From NCBI RefSeq assembly GCF_004341885.1, contig NZ_SLVX01000015.1, positions 82,878-146,877 of the forward strand: a stretch of DNA of 64,000 bases. The letters are read 5' to 3'. Source of the DNA: Shinella granuli (GTDB lineage: Bacteria > Pseudomonadota > Alphaproteobacteria > Rhizobiales > Rhizobiaceae). This document shows positions 39,676-50,544 of the stretch, piece after piece. A model generated the notes under the pieces. It saw nothing but the letters and a program-made list of their open reading frames with translations. It searched no databases and was not told the origin of the DNA. Position 1 is the first letter of the stretch. Each line of letters starts with the position of its first letter. Made by a program: the position numbers and the translations under genes.

Positions 39676-41498
39676 TCGACGGTCACGGATTTGGCGAGGT
39701 TGCGCGGCTGGTCGACGTCCGTGCCCATGAAGACGGCGGTGTGGTAGGCGAGAAGCTGGATGGGCAGCGAATAGATCATCGGCGCGATGATCTCGTCGAC
39801 GTTGGGCAGCACGATCGTCGCCATGGTTTCGAGTTTCGAGGCGGCCGCGCCCTTCTCGTCGGTGATAAAGATGATCCGCCCGCCGCGCGCGGCCACTTCC
39901 TGCATGTTCGAGACGGTCTTCTCGAAGAAGCGGTCATGCGGGGCGATGACGATGACCGGCATGTTCTCGTCGATCAGCGCGATCGGTCCGTGCTTCAGTT
40001 CACCGGCGGCATAGCCCTCTGCGTGGATATAGGAGATTTCCTTGAGCTTCAGCGCGCCTTCCATGGCCAGCGGATAGCTGGTGCCGCGGCCGAGATAGAG
40101 CACATCCTTGCATTTGGAGAGTTCGCGCGACAGTTGCTCGATCGACGGCTGGATGGTGTTGAGCACGCCCGCCATGATGCGCGGCATTTCCGCGAGATTG
40201 CGCACCAGCGCCTTCTCCTCGGCTTCGCTGATCGTGCCGCGCGCCCGCCCCGCGCCGACCGCGAGCGCGGCCAGCACGGCGAGCTGGCAGGTGAAGGCCT
40301 TCGTCGAGGCGACGCCGATTTCCGGGCCGGCGAGGATCGGGAAGACGGCATCCGATTCGCGGGCGATCGTCGATTCGCGCGTGTTGACGACCGCGCCGAT
40401 CTTCAGGCCGTTTTCCTTGCAGTAGCGCAGCGAGGCGAGCGTATCGGCCGTCTCGCCGGACTGCGAGATGAAGAGGGCGGCCGAGGCCGGGTTCAGCGGG
40501 ATCTCGCGGTATCGGAATTCCGATGCGACATCGATCTCCACCGGCAGGCGGGCATAGCGCTCGAACCAGTATTTGCCGACGAGGCCGGCGAGATAGGCCG
40601 TGCCGCAGGCGGAAATGGCAAGGCTCGGCACCGTGGAGAAATCGATTTCCGAGGCGATCGGCCGTACCGTATGGGCGAGGAAATCGACATAGTGGCTGAG
40701 CGCGTGCGAGATCGCTTCCGGCTGCTCATGGATTTCCTTTTCCATGAAGTGCCGATGATTGCCCTTGTCGATGAGATAGGCGGCGGCGGACGAGACCTGG
40801 CGCGGCCGCTCGACGCGGTTGCCGTCGATATCGAAGAGGAAGGCGCCGTCGCGGCCGATCACCGCCCAGTCGCCGTCGACGAGATAGGTGATCTCGTTGG
40901 TGAAGGGGGCAAGCGCGATGGCGTCGGAGCCGAGGAACATCTCGCCGCGGCCGTGGCCGATGGCGAGCGGCGGACCGCTGCGGGCCGCCATGATGGTCGA
41001 CGGGTCGTCCTCGAAGATCACGGCGAGCGCATAGGCGCCGGTGACGCGGCGCAGCATGGCATGCATCGCCTCGCGCCGGCCAAGGCCGTCGCGGCGGTAC
41101 TTCGCCACGAGCTGGGCGACGACTTCCGTGTCGGTCTGCGTGGCGAAGGTCGCGCCGCCGGCGATCAGCTCGTCCTTCAGCTCGGAAAAATTCTCGATGA
41201 TGCCGTTGTGCACGACGGCGACGCCCTCGACGAAATGCGGATGGGCATTGGCCTCCGTCGGCGCGCCATGCGTCGCCCAGCGGGTATGGGCGATGCCGAC
41301 CGTGCCCGACAGGGGCTCCTCGGCGAGGCGCTTTTCGAGGTTGAAGAGCTTGCCCTCGGCGCGGCGGCGCACCAGCTTGCCCTCGACGATGGTGGCGACG
41401 CCGGCGGAATCATAGCCGCGATATTCAAGGCGCTTCAGGGCATCGACGAGACGGCCGGCGACAGGCTGGATTCCGACGATACCGACAATTCCGCACAT
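39672..41498 (-). CDS. glmS: Glutamine-fructose-6-phosphate aminotransferase (isomerising)
   Basis: First committed step to UDP-GlcNAc: glutamine plus fructose-6-phosphate gives glucosamine-6-phosphate. The 608-residue protein has the Ntn-type N-terminal catalytic Cys (MCGIVGIVG), the glutaminase loop HTRWATHGAPTEANAHPH, two SIS domains (ACGTAYLAGLVGKYW; YLGRGTSYPLAMEGALKLKE) and the C-terminal AKSVTVE. It lies downstream of glmU with a 114-base gap that contains no riboswitch-like structure I can recognise. Coupled to the following GNAT gene. Confidence 0.98.
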   Translation of the reverse strand: MCGIVGIVGIQPVAGRLVDALKRLEYRGYDSAGVATIVEGKLVRRRAEGKLFNLEKRLAEEPLSGTVGIAHTRWATHGAPTEANAHPHFVEGVAVVHNGIIENFSELKDELIAGGATFATQTDTEVVAQLVAKYRRDGLGRREAMHAMLRRVTGAYALAVIFEDDPSTIMAARSGPPLAIGHGRGEMFLGSDAIALAPFTNEITYLVDGDWAVIGRDGAFLFDIDGNRVERPRQVSSAAAYLIDKGNHRHFMEKEIHEQPEAISHALSHYVDFLAHTVRPIASEIDFSTVPSLAISACGTAYLAGLVGKYWFERYARLPVEIDVASEFRYREIPLNPASAALFISQSGETADTLASLRYCKENGLKIGAVVNTRESTIARESDAVFPILAGPEIGVASTKAFTCQLAVLAALAVGAGRARGTISEAEEKALVRNLAEMPRIMAGVLNTIQPSIEQLSRELSKCKDVLYLGRGTSYPLAMEGALKLKEISYIHAEGYAAGELKHGPIALIDENMPVIVIAPHDRFFEKTVSNMQEVAARGGRIIFITDEKGAAASKLETMATIVLPNVDEIIAPMIYSLPIQLLAYHTAVFMGTDVDQPRNLAKSVTVE

Positions 41499-41612
41499 GG
41501 AGCGCTCCGCAGGTTCAATTCGTTCTACTGCATTCGTTTCGTAGTGGTTTTTCGCGGCGGTGCAACACGACCGTACTCACTTTCGATTGCAAGCGTTAAC
41601 GCGGGCAGTGGT

Positions 41613-42986
41613 CTATTCTGCGGCCTTCTTCCGTTCGGCCTTGATCGCCTGGTTTCGCTCGCGCACGAGGACGGCCCTGCCCGCCTTGTTCTCCTGCCGG
41701 GCCCGGCCGAAGGCGACGGCATCGTCGGGCACGTCGGCGGTGATGACGCTGCCCGAGGCGATATAGGCGCCATCGCCGATCGAAACGGGGGCGACGAGCG
41801 ACGTATTGGAGCCGATGAAGGCATGCGCGCCGATGCGGGTCAGGTGCTTGTTGATGCCGTCATAGTTACACGTGATGGTGCCTGCACCGATATTCGTCTT
41901 TTCGCCGATGATGGCGTCGCCGATATAGGTAAGGTGGTTGACCTTGGCGCCCGCGCCGATCTCCGCCTTCTTCACCTCGCAGAAATTGCCGACCTTGGAG
42001 TGCGGGCCGAGATTGGCGCCCGGCCGCAGGCGTGCATAGGGGCCGATCTCGGCATCGGCGGAAATATGCGCCCCTTCGATATGCGAGAAGGAATGGATGA
42101 GCGCGCCGCTTTCCACGGTGACGCCGGGGCCGAAGAAGACGTTCGGTTCGATGGTGACGTCCGGTGCGATTTCCGTGTCGTAGGAGAGGAAGACGGTCTC
42201 CGGCGCGATCATCGAGACGCCGTCCAGCATCATCTGCTGGCGACGGCGCTGCTGCCAGAGCCGTTCGATGACGGCAAGCTCTGCGCGGGTGTTGCAGCCG
42301 GTCAGCTCCTCCTCCGGGGCCTTGACGGCGACCGCACGGCCGCCCGAAGCGCGCACCACCTCGACGATGTCGGTGAGGTAGTATTCGCCCTTGGCATTGG
42401 CGTTGCCGATGCGGCCGATCAGGTCGAGCGCCTTGCGCCCGTCGATCGCCATCAGGCCGCCATTGCAATAGGTGATGGCCCGTTCGGCCTCGCTGGCGTC
42501 CTTCTCCTCGCGGATCGCCAGAAGCGCGCCGTTCTCGACGATCAGCCGGCCGTAGCCGGTCGGGTCCGCCGTCTCGAAACCGATGACGACGACATCCGCC
42601 CCCCCGGCCAGGCCCGCGCGCGCATCCGCCAGCGGCGCCTCGGTGATGAGCGGCGTATCGCCGAAGATGACCAGCACGTCGTCAAACCCCTTGGCGATGG
42701 CCTCGCGTGCGGCAAGCACGGCATGGGCGGTGCCGAGGCGCTCCGTCTGGACATGCACCGAGCTTGTCACCGCGGGATTGTGCGCCGCCGCCTCGACCTT
42801 GTCCGCATCGCGGCCGAGCACCAGCGCGATGTCGCAAATGCCGGCGCCGGCCAGCGCATCGACCACATGGGCGATCATCGGCCGGCCGGCCACGGGATGC
42901 AGCACTTTCGAGCGGGAGGATTTCATCCGCGTGCTTTCGCCGGCAGCCAGGATGACGGCCAGGCAGGTGCGCTTCGTTGCAGTCAT
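41613..42986 (-). CDS. glmU: Bifunctional GlmU: GlcN-1-P acetyltransferase / GlcNAc-1-P uridylyltransferase
   Basis: Makes UDP-GlcNAc for peptidoglycan and lipid A. The 457-residue protein has the pyrophosphorylase loop [20 protein letters not shown] at its N-terminus, [18 protein letters not shown], and, from about residue 250, the left-handed beta-helix of hexapeptide repeats ([47 protein letters not shown]). First of the glmU-glmS-GNAT-DUF502 run. Confidence 0.97.
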   Translation of the reverse strand: MTATKRTCLAVILAAGESTRMKSSRSKVLHPVAGRPMIAHVVDALAGAGICDIALVLGRDADKVEAAAHNPAVTSSVHVQTERLGTAHAVLAAREAIAKGFDDVLVIFGDTPLITEAPLADARAGLAGGADVVVIGFETADPTGYGRLIVENGALLAIREEKDASEAERAITYCNGGLMAIDGRKALDLIGRIGNANAKGEYYLTDIVEVVRASGGRAVAVKAPEEELTGCNTRAELAVIERLWQQRRRQQMMLDGVSMIAPETVFLSYDTEIAPDVTIEPNVFFGPGVTVESGALIHSFSHIEGAHISADAEIGPYARLRPGANLGPHSKVGNFCEVKKAEIGAGAKVNHLTYIGDAIIGEKTNIGAGTITCNYDGINKHLTRIGAHAFIGSNTSLVAPVSIGDGAYIASGSVITADVPDDAVAFGRARQENKAGRAVLVRERNQAIKAERKKAAE

Positions 42987-43108
42987 GGGAATCCTCGTTC
43001 ACCCGAAATAGACGCCGTTCCTTAGCAAAAACGGAACGCAGGAGACAAAGGGATTTCTCAGGCGGGCCGGCAAAGGCCGCCCGACCCCGCCCCTGGACCG
43101 AGGCCGTT

Positions 43109-44758
43109 TCAGCCGGCGCTGCTGCGCAGGCGGCTCTCCGTCAGGAGCCCGTTCTCGTCGAGGATCGGGTAGGCGACCGAGACGAGGTGGGCGTTGACGC
43201 GCTTCAGGTCGCGCAGCATGTCGAGATGCAGCGAACTCGTCTGCAGGCTGTCGAGCCGGCCGTCGCGCAGGCGCTCCAGGTGCCGCTCGGAGGACTGCTT
43301 CTCCATCCGCCGCACATCCACCTTCACCTCGACGAGCTGGCGCGCCAGCCCCTCGTCGCGCGTGACGAAGATCGTCTGGGCGATGCGCAGGTTCTCGATC
43401 GTCAGGTTGAAGAGGTTGGCCAGCTCCTTGTAGCCGTCATCGGAGAATTTCAGGCCGTTGGCGATCTTCTTGCGCACCTGCTCCTGCAGGCCCTTCTCGA
43501 TGATGTCGCCGACATGTTCGAGGTTGATCGCATAGTCGATGATGACGATGGAGCGCGCCGCGCTTTCGCCGGTGATGCCCTGCCGGCCGAGGCGCGAGAG
43601 GTAGATCTTCACCTCCTGCTGCAGGACGTCGACCTGCCGCTCCAGTTCGCCGACATCCTTCAGCGGCGCCAGGTTGTTGTCGTTGAACGCCCGCATGGTG
43701 CGGATCAGCATGGATTCGATGATGTCGCCGACGCGCAGCACCTCGCGCGTTGCGCCGGACAGCGCCACGACCGGGTTCGAAAGCGCGGAATCGTCGAGAT
43801 ATTTCGGCCCTGTCTCCGGCTGCTTTTCTTCCGGCACGAGCTTTTCCATCAACCTGGAAAGCGGGCCGGACAGCGGCCAGAGGATCAGCGCCACCACGAG
43901 GTTGAACGCAAGGTGCACGTCGACGGGAAGCTTGGTGGCCGGAATCGGCAGGAGCGCCAGCAGCTCGGCGACCTGTCCGGCGAAGGGCAGCACGGCAAGG
44001 CAGCCGACCCCGCGCACGAGAAGGTTTCCGAGCGTGACGCGCCGGGCCGAGGCCGCCGCTTTCAGCGTGGCGATGACCGGCGGCACGGCGCCGCCGAGAT
44101 TGGCGCCCAGCACGAGGATGACCGTCAGCGCCGGCGACAGGATGCCCATCGCCGTCAGCGAGAGGATGAGCACGACGACGGCGAGGCTGGAGGAGGAAAT
44201 GATGGCGAGAACCGTCGAGAAGGCGAGCGCGACGGGCCAGGCGCCGTCGAGCAGCGTCAGGAAGGCGCCGAGCGCGGGCGACTGGCGCATCGGCTCGGTC
44301 GCAAGGCTGAGCAAGTGCAGCGACAGCAGCATGAGGCCGATGCCGACCAGCGCGGAGCCGAGGCCCTGCCGGGCCGTGGAACTGCTCGATTTGTAGAAGA
44401 CGATGCCGACGAGGATGATCAGCGGGGAGATCGATTCGATGCCCGTCGCCACCAGCCAGGCCGTCACCGCCGTGCCGACATTGGCGCCGAGCAGCACGAT
44501 CTGCGCCATGCGCGCCCTGACGAGGTTGCGTTCGACGAAGGAGGCGATCATCAGCGCCGTGGCCGTCGAGCTCTGCAGCGCGACGGTGGCGACGAAACCG
44601 GCGAAGAAGGAGCGGAACGGCCCGCGCGTGCCGAGCGCCAGGCCCGAGCGCAGGCGTACGCCGAAGGCGCGCGTCATGCCGTCCTTCACCTGTGCAAGGC
44701 CGAAGAGCAGCAGCGCGACCGCGCCGAAAAGATTGATCATGACGATCGTGGATTCCAC
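43109..44758 (-). CDS. Na/Pi cotransporter family protein with PhoU-like tail, GTG start
   Basis: A 549-residue membrane protein. The GTG at 44758 is chosen because AAGGAGG lies seven bases ahead; earlier codons lack a site. The N-terminal two thirds hold two inverted NaPi-II repeats with the QSSTATALMIASFV and ISSSSLAVVVLILSLTAMGI motifs, around nine membrane segments. From about residue 350 a soluble helical PhoU-like domain follows (YAINLEHVGDIIEKGL). It may import or export phosphate with sodium; bacterial members are little studied. Divergent from the PpiD-like gene. Confidence 0.88.
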   Translation of the reverse strand: MESTIVMINLFGAVALLLFGLAQVKDGMTRAFGVRLRSGLALGTRGPFRSFFAGFVATVALQSSTATALMIASFVERNLVRARMAQIVLLGANVGTAVTAWLVATGIESISPLIILVGIVFYKSSSSTARQGLGSALVGIGLMLLSLHLLSLATEPMRQSPALGAFLTLLDGAWPVALAFSTVLAIISSSSLAVVVLILSLTAMGILSPALTVILVLGANLGGAVPPVIATLKAAASARRVTLGNLLVRGVGCLAVLPFAGQVAELLALLPIPATKLPVDVHLAFNLVVALILWPLSGPLSRLMEKLVPEEKQPETGPKYLDDSALSNPVVALSGATREVLRVGDIIESMLIRTMRAFNDNNLAPLKDVGELERQVDVLQQEVKIYLSRLGRQGITGESAARSIVIIDYAINLEHVGDIIEKGLQEQVRKKIANGLKFSDDGYKELANLFNLTIENLRIAQTIFVTRDEGLARQLVEVKVDVRRMEKQSSERHLERLRDGRLDSLQTSSLHLDMLRDLKRVNAHLVSVAYPILDENGLLTESRLRSSAG

Positions 44759-45039
44759 GTTCTGTCCTCCTTCCGGCCGGTGAAAACGGGACTCACCGGC
44801 CTGATCGCGCATCCGAGCACGAACTTTCCTATCGTGATAGGCCATTTTGGCGGCATTCCGTCAATAATTTCAGAAAACTTTTGTTTGCCGGCAAAATAAA
44901 TCGGCAACGCCCGACACATTTGCGTCAGGCCGGCTTTTCCCAAGCATTGCACGCCCCGGGCGGACTTCAATTCCCGCGAACTTTCCGTTAAGAGACGATT
45001 TCCGGCCGCATGGCCGCCGAGATTGAGGAAATTTAGACG

Positions 45040-46929
45040 ATGCTCGAAGCCCTGAGACGCGCCTCCCATACCTGGGTGGCAAAAGCCCTGCTGATCGTTC
45101 TGGTCGGTTCCTTCGCTGTCTGGGGCGTTTCGAGCTCTCTCATCACCGGCTCGGCCAATTCCGTCGTCACGGTCGGCGATGTCAGCGTCTCGCCGACGGA
45201 TTTCCGCCTGGCCTACGAGCGCCAGGTCGCGACCATGTCGCAGCGCTTCGGCATGCGGCTGAATGCCGAGCAGGTCCGCGCCTTCGGCATCGAGAATCAG
45301 GTCTTCGCCGAACTCGTCGCCGGCGCCGCGCTCGACCAGCTGTCGCGCGACATGAATCTCGGCCTTTCCGAGGGCCGCCTCGCCCAGTTGATCGCCGACG
45401 ATCCGGCCTTCCGCGGCGTCAACGGCCAGTTCGACCGCCTGGCCTTCTCCGCCGTGCTGCGCAATGCAGGCCTTCGCGAGAACGACTACATCAACAACCG
45501 CAGCCAGGTGGCGATCCGCGCGCAGGTCGTCGAGGCGGTTTCGGACGGCTACAAGGCCCCGGACGTGCTGACGGCGGCGCTGCGCCAGTACCGCAACGAA
45601 TCCCGGACCATCGACTATCTCATCCTGAGCAATGCCAATATCGACCCGGTCAAGACGCCGGGCGACGATGTGCTTTCCCCCTGGTTCGAAGAAAACAAGG
45701 CCAGGTACCGCGCGCCGGAATACCGCAAGGTCGTCTATGTCTCGCTCGAGCCGAAGGACATCGTCGATACGGCCGCGATCACCGACGAGGCGCTCCGGGC
45801 CGATTATGAGAAGAACAGGGAAAAGTACCGCACGCCGGCCACGCGCACGATAGAGCAGCTGACCTTCGCCGACCGCGCGAGCGCGGACGATGCCGCCGCC
45901 AGGCTCGCCGCCGGCACGACCTTCGACGCGATCGTCGCCGAGCAGGGCAAGACGGCCGCCGACGTCCTGCTCGGCGATTTCACCGAGGCGAACGTTCCGG
46001 ACCAGAAATTCGCGGCTCCCGCCTTCGCCGTTGCCGAAAACGGCGGCACGACGCCGGTCATCGACGGCACCTTCGGCCCGATCATCCTGCGCGTGACGAA
46101 CATCCGCCCGGAAAACCTCAAGACCTTCGACGAGGTGAAGGAGGAGCTGCGCAACGAGCTGGCGCTGAGCGAGGCCGCCAACGGCATCCTCGCCGTGCAC
46201 GACCGGCTGGAAGACGCGCGTGCCGAGGGCCTCGCCCTTGCGGAAGCCGCCGCCAAGAACAACCTGAAGGCCGTGACGATCGACGCCATCGACGCCCAGG
46301 GCAACGACCAGAAGGGCGAGGAGATCGATGGCCTGCCCGAAAAGGCCGCCCTCATCGCCGAGATCTTCAAGACGGATGTCGGCACGGAAACGCAGCCGAT
46401 CAATGTCGGCCGCGAGGGCTACGCCTGGTTCGAGGTGCTCGACGTGATCCCGGACCGCGACCGCACGCTCGACGAGGTGCGCGAGCGCGTGATCGCCGAC
46501 TGGACCGCCGAGCAGCAGCGCCAGACGCTTGCCAGGAAGGCCGAAGAGCTGGCCGAGCGCGTGCGCAAGGGCGGCGACATTGCCGCCATTGCCGGGGAAC
46601 TCGGCATGGTCGTGGAGAACAAGACCGGCCTCAACCGCGGCGCCCAGGATCCGGTGCTGAGCCCGGCGGCCGTCGCCGCCGCTTTCGCCGGTCCCGTCGG
46701 CCATGTCGCCAACACGCCCGGCGTCGATGGCGAGGGCCAGATCCTCCTGAAGGTGACGGACGTGAACGCCGAGACCGCCACCGACGCGCTGTCGGGCGAC
46801 GAGCAGCAGATCGCCGCCGTTGCCCGCGCCAGCGGCGACGACATCCTCGACCAGATGGTGAGCGCCCTGCAGGCCTCCTACGGCGTCTCGATCAACCGCA
46901 CGCTCGCCGAGCAGAGCATCGCCCGATAG
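45040..46929 (+). CDS. PpiD-like membrane-anchored periplasmic peptidyl-prolyl isomerase/chaperone
   Basis: A 629-residue SurA_N_3/parvulin-type protein. One N-terminal membrane anchor (KALLIVLVGSFAVWGVSSSL, about residues 15-34) is followed by the chaperone segment (SVVTVGDVSVSPTDFRLAYE) and a degenerate parvulin region (RTIEQLTFADRASADDAAAR). It should assist folding of exported proteins at the inner membrane. It starts the PpiD-trpD-trpC-moaC-moeA run; trpD begins 15 bases after its stop, a linkage I recall from other rhizobia. The 281-base gap upstream shows nothing I can identify beyond a short AT-rich stretch. Confidence 0.88.
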   Translation: MLEALRRASHTWVAKALLIVLVGSFAVWGVSSSLITGSANSVVTVGDVSVSPTDFRLAYERQVATMSQRFGMRLNAEQVRAFGIENQVFAELVAGAALDQLSRDMNLGLSEGRLAQLIADDPAFRGVNGQFDRLAFSAVLRNAGLRENDYINNRSQVAIRAQVVEAVSDGYKAPDVLTAALRQYRNESRTIDYLILSNANIDPVKTPGDDVLSPWFEENKARYRAPEYRKVVYVSLEPKDIVDTAAITDEALRADYEKNREKYRTPATRTIEQLTFADRASADDAAARLAAGTTFDAIVAEQGKTAADVLLGDFTEANVPDQKFAAPAFAVAENGGTTPVIDGTFGPIILRVTNIRPENLKTFDEVKEELRNELALSEAANGILAVHDRLEDARAEGLALAEAAAKNNLKAVTIDAIDAQGNDQKGEEIDGLPEKAALIAEIFKTDVGTETQPINVGREGYAWFEVLDVIPDRDRTLDEVRERVIADWTAEQQRQTLARKAEELAERVRKGGDIAAIAGELGMVVENKTGLNRGAQDPVLSPAAVAAAFAGPVGHVANTPGVDGEGQILLKVTDVNAETATDALSGDEQQIAAVARASGDDILDQMVSALQASYGVSINRTLAEQSIAR

Positions 46930-46944
46930 GGAGACGGGAACCGC

Positions 46945-47967
46945 ATGTCCGACCTGAAACCCTATATCGCCAAGGTCGCCGGGGGCGCGGCGCTGGACCG
47001 CGAGGACGCCCGCGGCGCCTTCGAGATCATCATGTCCGGCGCCGCCACGCCCTCGCAGATCGGCGGCTTTCTGATGGCGCTGCGCGTGCGTGGCGAGACC
47101 GTCGACGAGATCTACGGCGCCGTCGGCTCGATGCGCGCCCGCATGCTGCCGGTCGATGTTCCCGCCGACGCGATCGACATCGTCGGCACGGGCGGTGATG
47201 GCGCCGGCACCTACAACATCTCGACGCTCGCGGCGATCATCGTCGCCGGCGCCGGCGTTCCGGTCGCCAAGCACGGCAACCGGGCACTGAGCTCGAAGTC
47301 GGGCACGGCGGACGCCCTCTCCTGCCTCGGCGTCAAGCTGGACATCGGCCCCGCCGAGATCGCCCGCTGCGTGCACGATGCCGGCCTCGGCTTCATGTTC
47401 GCCCAGTTGCACCATCCCGCCATGAAGCATGTCGGCCCGTCGCGCGTCGAGCTCGGCACGCGCACGATCTTCAATCTGCTCGGACCCCTGTCCAATCCCG
47501 GCAGCGTCAAGCGCCAGCTTCTCGGCGTCTTCTCGCCGCACTGGCTGCTGCCGATCGCCGAGGTGATGCGCGACCTCGGCTCGGAGAGCATCTGGGTCGT
47601 GCATGGCGAAGGCCTCGACGAAATCACCACGACGGGCACCACCCGGGTCGCCGCGCTCGAAGACGGCAAGATCCGCACCTTCGAGCTGACGCCCGCCGAT
47701 TTCGACCTGCCCCAGGTGACGCTCGACGACCTGCGCGGCGGCGACGGCGCGCACAATGCCGCCGCGCTCCTCTCCGTGCTCGGCGGCGCGCACATGCCCT
47801 ACCGGGACATTTCGCTCGCCAATGCCGCGGCCTCGCTGGTCGTCGCCGGCAAGGCGGAAACGCTGAAGGACGGCATGCGCCTTGCCGTCGATGCGCTGGA
47901 AAGCGGCCGCGCCCGCACCGTGCTGGAACGCCTTGTCGCGGTTTCCAACGAAGGCCAGGCGGAGTAG
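46945..47967 (+). CDS. trpD: Anthranilate phosphoribosyltransferase
   Basis: Second step of tryptophan synthesis: anthranilate plus PRPP gives phosphoribosylanthranilate. The 340-residue protein shows the family core [20 protein letters not shown] (PRPP binding), [37 protein letters not shown] and [28 protein letters not shown] precedes the ATG. Followed by trpC after eight bases; the two are clearly co-transcribed. Confidence 0.98.
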   Translation: MSDLKPYIAKVAGGAALDREDARGAFEIIMSGAATPSQIGGFLMALRVRGETVDEIYGAVGSMRARMLPVDVPADAIDIVGTGGDGAGTYNISTLAAIIVAGAGVPVAKHGNRALSSKSGTADALSCLGVKLDIGPAEIARCVHDAGLGFMFAQLHHPAMKHVGPSRVELGTRTIFNLLGPLSNPGSVKRQLLGVFSPHWLLPIAEVMRDLGSESIWVVHGEGLDEITTTGTTRVAALEDGKIRTFELTPADFDLPQVTLDDLRGGDGAHNAAALLSVLGGAHMPYRDISLANAAASLVVAGKAETLKDGMRLAVDALESGRARTVLERLVAVSNEGQAE

Positions 47968-47975
47968 GATTGTCC

Positions 47976-48791
47976 ATGACCGATATCCTGAAGAAGATCG
48001 AAGCCTACAAGCTGGAGGAGATTGCCGCCGCCAAGACGCGCGTCTCCCCCGCCGAGCTTCGCGCCCGCATCCGCGACCAGGAGCCGCCGCGCGGCTTCTT
48101 CGCCAGCCTGAAGGCGAAAAAGGCCGAGGGCCGCTTCGGCCTCATCGCCGAGATCAAGAAGGCGAGCCCGTCCAAGGGCCTCATCCGGCCGGATTTCGAT
48201 CCGCCGGCGCTGGCGAAGGCCTATGAGGCCGGCGGTGCCGCCTGCCTTTCCGTGCTCACGGACACGCCGAGCTTCCAGGGCGCACCGGAGTTCCTGACGG
48301 CGGCGCGTGCGGCCTGCGCCCTGCCGGCGCTGCGCAAGGATTTCATGTTCGACAGCTACCAGGTGCTGGAGGCCCGTGCCTGGGGTGCCGACTGCATCCT
48401 CCTCATCATGGCCTCGCTCAGCGACGACGACGCGAAGATGCTGGAAGACGCCGCCTTCTCGCTCGGCATGGACGTGCTGATCGAGGTGCACGACGCCCCG
48501 GAAATGGAGCGCGCGCTGAAGCTCAGGTCCAAGCTCGTCGGCATCAACAACCGCAACCTGCGCACCTTCGAGGTGGATCTCGCCGTGTCGGAAAAGCTCG
48601 CCGGCATGGTGCCCGAGGACCGGCTGCTGGTCGGCGAGAGCGGCATCTTCACCCATGCGGATTGCGAACGCCTCGGCAAGGTCGGCATCTCCACCTTCCT
48701 CGTCGGCGAAAGCCTGATGCGCAAGGATGACGTGGCGGCGGCGACCCGCGAACTCCTCACCGGCTCGGCCGGCATGCTGGCAGCGGAATGA
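47976..48791 (+). CDS. trpC: Indole-3-glycerol phosphate synthase
   Basis: Closes the indole ring in tryptophan synthesis. The 271-residue TIM barrel has the substrate motifs [59 protein letters not shown] and [13 protein letters not shown] favour the ATG at 47976 ([12 protein letters not shown]); a TTG two codons earlier is also in frame. Stop overlaps the moaC start, so tryptophan and molybdopterin genes are translationally linked. Confidence 0.97.
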   Translation: MTDILKKIEAYKLEEIAAAKTRVSPAELRARIRDQEPPRGFFASLKAKKAEGRFGLIAEIKKASPSKGLIRPDFDPPALAKAYEAGGAACLSVLTDTPSFQGAPEFLTAARAACALPALRKDFMFDSYQVLEARAWGADCILLIMASLSDDDAKMLEDAAFSLGMDVLIEVHDAPEMERALKLRSKLVGINNRNLRTFEVDLAVSEKLAGMVPEDRLLVGESGIFTHADCERLGKVGISTFLVGESLMRKDDVAAATRELLTGSAGMLAAE

Positions 48792-49288
48792 TGGCCGAGG
48801 AGGCCCGCACGCTCACCCATATCGGCGCGTCCGGCGAAGCCAGCATGGTGGATGTCGGCGACAAGGCCGAGACGGTGCGCATCGCGGTTGCCGAAGGGTC
48901 CATCCGCATGGCGCCGGCAACGCTGGACCTCATCCTCAAGGGTGATGCCAAGAAGGGCGACGTGATCGGCACGGCGCGCCTTGCCGGCATCATGGCCGCC
49001 AAGCAGACCGCCAGCCTCATCCCGCTCTGCCATCCCCTGATGCTGACGAAGGTCGCCGTCGATATCCGCGAGGACCGCGCCCTTCCGGGCCTGCGCGTCG
49101 AGGCGATGGCCAGGCTCACCGGCCGCACCGGCGTCGAGATGGAGGCGCTGACGGCCGTCAGCGTCGCGTGCCTGACCATCTACGACATGGCGAAAGCCGC
49201 GGACCGCGAAATGGAGATAGGCGGCATCCGCCTCGTCGAAAAATCCGGCGGCCGCTCCGGCGACTACCGGCGCGGGGACGCCGGTTGA
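48788..49288 (+). CDS. moaC: Cyclic pyranopterin monophosphate synthase accessory protein
   Basis: Acts with MoaA in the first step of molybdenum cofactor synthesis. The 166-residue protein carries [30 protein letters not shown] (active-site His), [20 protein letters not shown] and the Lys-containing [16 protein letters not shown]. Its ATG overlaps the trpC stop by four bases; a second ATG directly follows and either could serve. The moeA start overlaps its stop by one base. Confidence 0.97.
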   Translation: MMAEEARTLTHIGASGEASMVDVGDKAETVRIAVAEGSIRMAPATLDLILKGDAKKGDVIGTARLAGIMAAKQTASLIPLCHPLMLTKVAVDIREDRALPGLRVEAMARLTGRTGVEMEALTAVSVACLTIYDMAKAADREMEIGGIRLVEKSGGRSGDYRRGDAG

Positions 49289-50514
49289 TGGCGGCGCTGC
49301 TTCCCGTCGAGGACGCCCTCCACCGCCTGCTTCTGTCCGCCCGTCCGATCCGGCGCACGGAGACGGTCCGGCTGCAGGAGGCCGACGGCCGCGTGCTTGC
49401 CGAGGATGTCGCCGCCCGGCTGACGCAGCCGCCCTTCGACAATTCCGCGATGGACGGCTATGCCGTGCGCCACGCGGATATCGCCGCGCTCGGCGCGATC
49501 CTGAGGGTCGCAGGCCTCTCCTCCGCCGGCCACGCCTTCGAAGGCACCGCCGGTCCCGGCGAGGCCGTGCGCATCTTCACCGGCGCCCCGCTGCCGGCCT
49601 TCGCCGATACCGTGCTGCTGCAGGAAGATGCCGAGGTGCTGGAAGACGGCCGCATCCGCACCACCTTCCTCACGCCGAAAGGCCGCCACATCCGCCCGCG
49701 CGGCCAGGATTTTGCCGAAGGCGAGATCGTCCTGAAGGCCGGGGACGTGCTCGATGCCGGCCGCCTGACGGTCGCGGCGGCCATGAACCATGCGGAACTG
49801 ACCGTCCGTGCCCGCCCGCGCATCGCCCTGCTCGCCACCGGCGACGAGCTCGTGCCGGCAGGTACGCCGCCCGGCGCCAGCCAGATCATCGCCTCCAACA
49901 CCTACGGCGTCGCGGCCCTCGCCCGCGCGGCCGGCGCCGAGGTGATCGACCTCGGCATCGTCGCCGACGACAAGGAAGCGATGCTGGCGGCCGTGCGCCA
50001 CGCGCTGACGCTCGGTATCGACGCCCTCGTCACGCTCGGCGGCGCCTCCGTCGGGGATTTCGACCTCGTGAAGCCCGTGCTCGGCGCGGCCGGCATGGAA
50101 CTCGACTTCTGGCGAATCGCGATGCGCCCGGGCAAGCCCCTGATGGTCGGCCGCCTCGGCGCCGTCCAGGTCATCGGCCTGCCCGGCAATCCCGTTTCGA
50201 GCCTCGTCTGCTCCCACCTCTTCCTCGTCCCCCTCGTGCGCCGTCTCGCCCACCTGCCGGCCAAGAGCCTGGAGCATCCGGCCATCACCGCCGTGCCGCT
50301 CAAGGAAAACGACCACCGGCAGGATTATGTCCGCGCGCGCATCACCCGCGGCCCCGCCGGCGAACTGCGCGTCACGCCCCTCGAAAAGCAGGATTCCTCC
50401 ATGATGAAGGCCTTCGCCACCGCCGAAGGCCTCCTCATCCGCCCGCCGCATGCCCCGGCGGCACCCGCGGGCGCGGCCTGCACGGTCCTGCTCCTGCGCG
50501 AACCGTCCGCCTGA
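49288..50514 (+). CDS. moeA: Molybdopterin molybdenumtransferase
   Basis: Inserts molybdate into adenylylated molybdopterin. The 408-residue protein contains PFDNSAMDGYAVR, FTGAPLPAFADTVLLQEDAEV, IALLATGDELVPAG, ASNTYGVAAL, TLGGASVGDFDLVKPVL and GLPGNPVSSLVC, all standard MoeA. Start at 49288 shares one base with the moaC stop (TGATG). Last of the PpiD-trpDC-moaC-moeA run; lexA follows after 93 bases with its own promoter and operator. Confidence 0.97.
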   Translation: MAALLPVEDALHRLLLSARPIRRTETVRLQEADGRVLAEDVAARLTQPPFDNSAMDGYAVRHADIAALGAILRVAGLSSAGHAFEGTAGPGEAVRIFTGAPLPAFADTVLLQEDAEVLEDGRIRTTFLTPKGRHIRPRGQDFAEGEIVLKAGDVLDAGRLTVAAAMNHAELTVRARPRIALLATGDELVPAGTPPGASQIIASNTYGVAALARAAGAEVIDLGIVADDKEAMLAAVRHALTLGIDALVTLGGASVGDFDLVKPVLGAAGMELDFWRIAMRPGKPLMVGRLGAVQVIGLPGNPVSSLVCSHLFLVPLVRRLAHLPAKSLEHPAITAVPLKENDHRQDYVRARITRGPAGELRVTPLEKQDSSMMKAFATAEGLLIRPPHAPAAPAGAACTVLLLREPSA

Positions 50515-50544
50515 ACAGTATTATTGTTTCAGCAGCCCCTTGCA

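Noticed and set aside
41499..41612. Possible glmS riboswitch/ribozyme or attenuator in the glmU-glmS gap
   Set aside because: The gap is only 114 bases and I see none of the nested pseudoknot structure of the glmS ribozyme, which is also a Gram-positive feature.
39741..43025. Long plus-strand open frame across glmS and glmU
   Set aside because: Crosses two well-identified genes on the opposite strand; no family features.
44737..47793. Long minus-strand open frame across the PpiD-like gene and trpD
   Set aside because: Overlaps two secure plus-strand genes; low-complexity composition.
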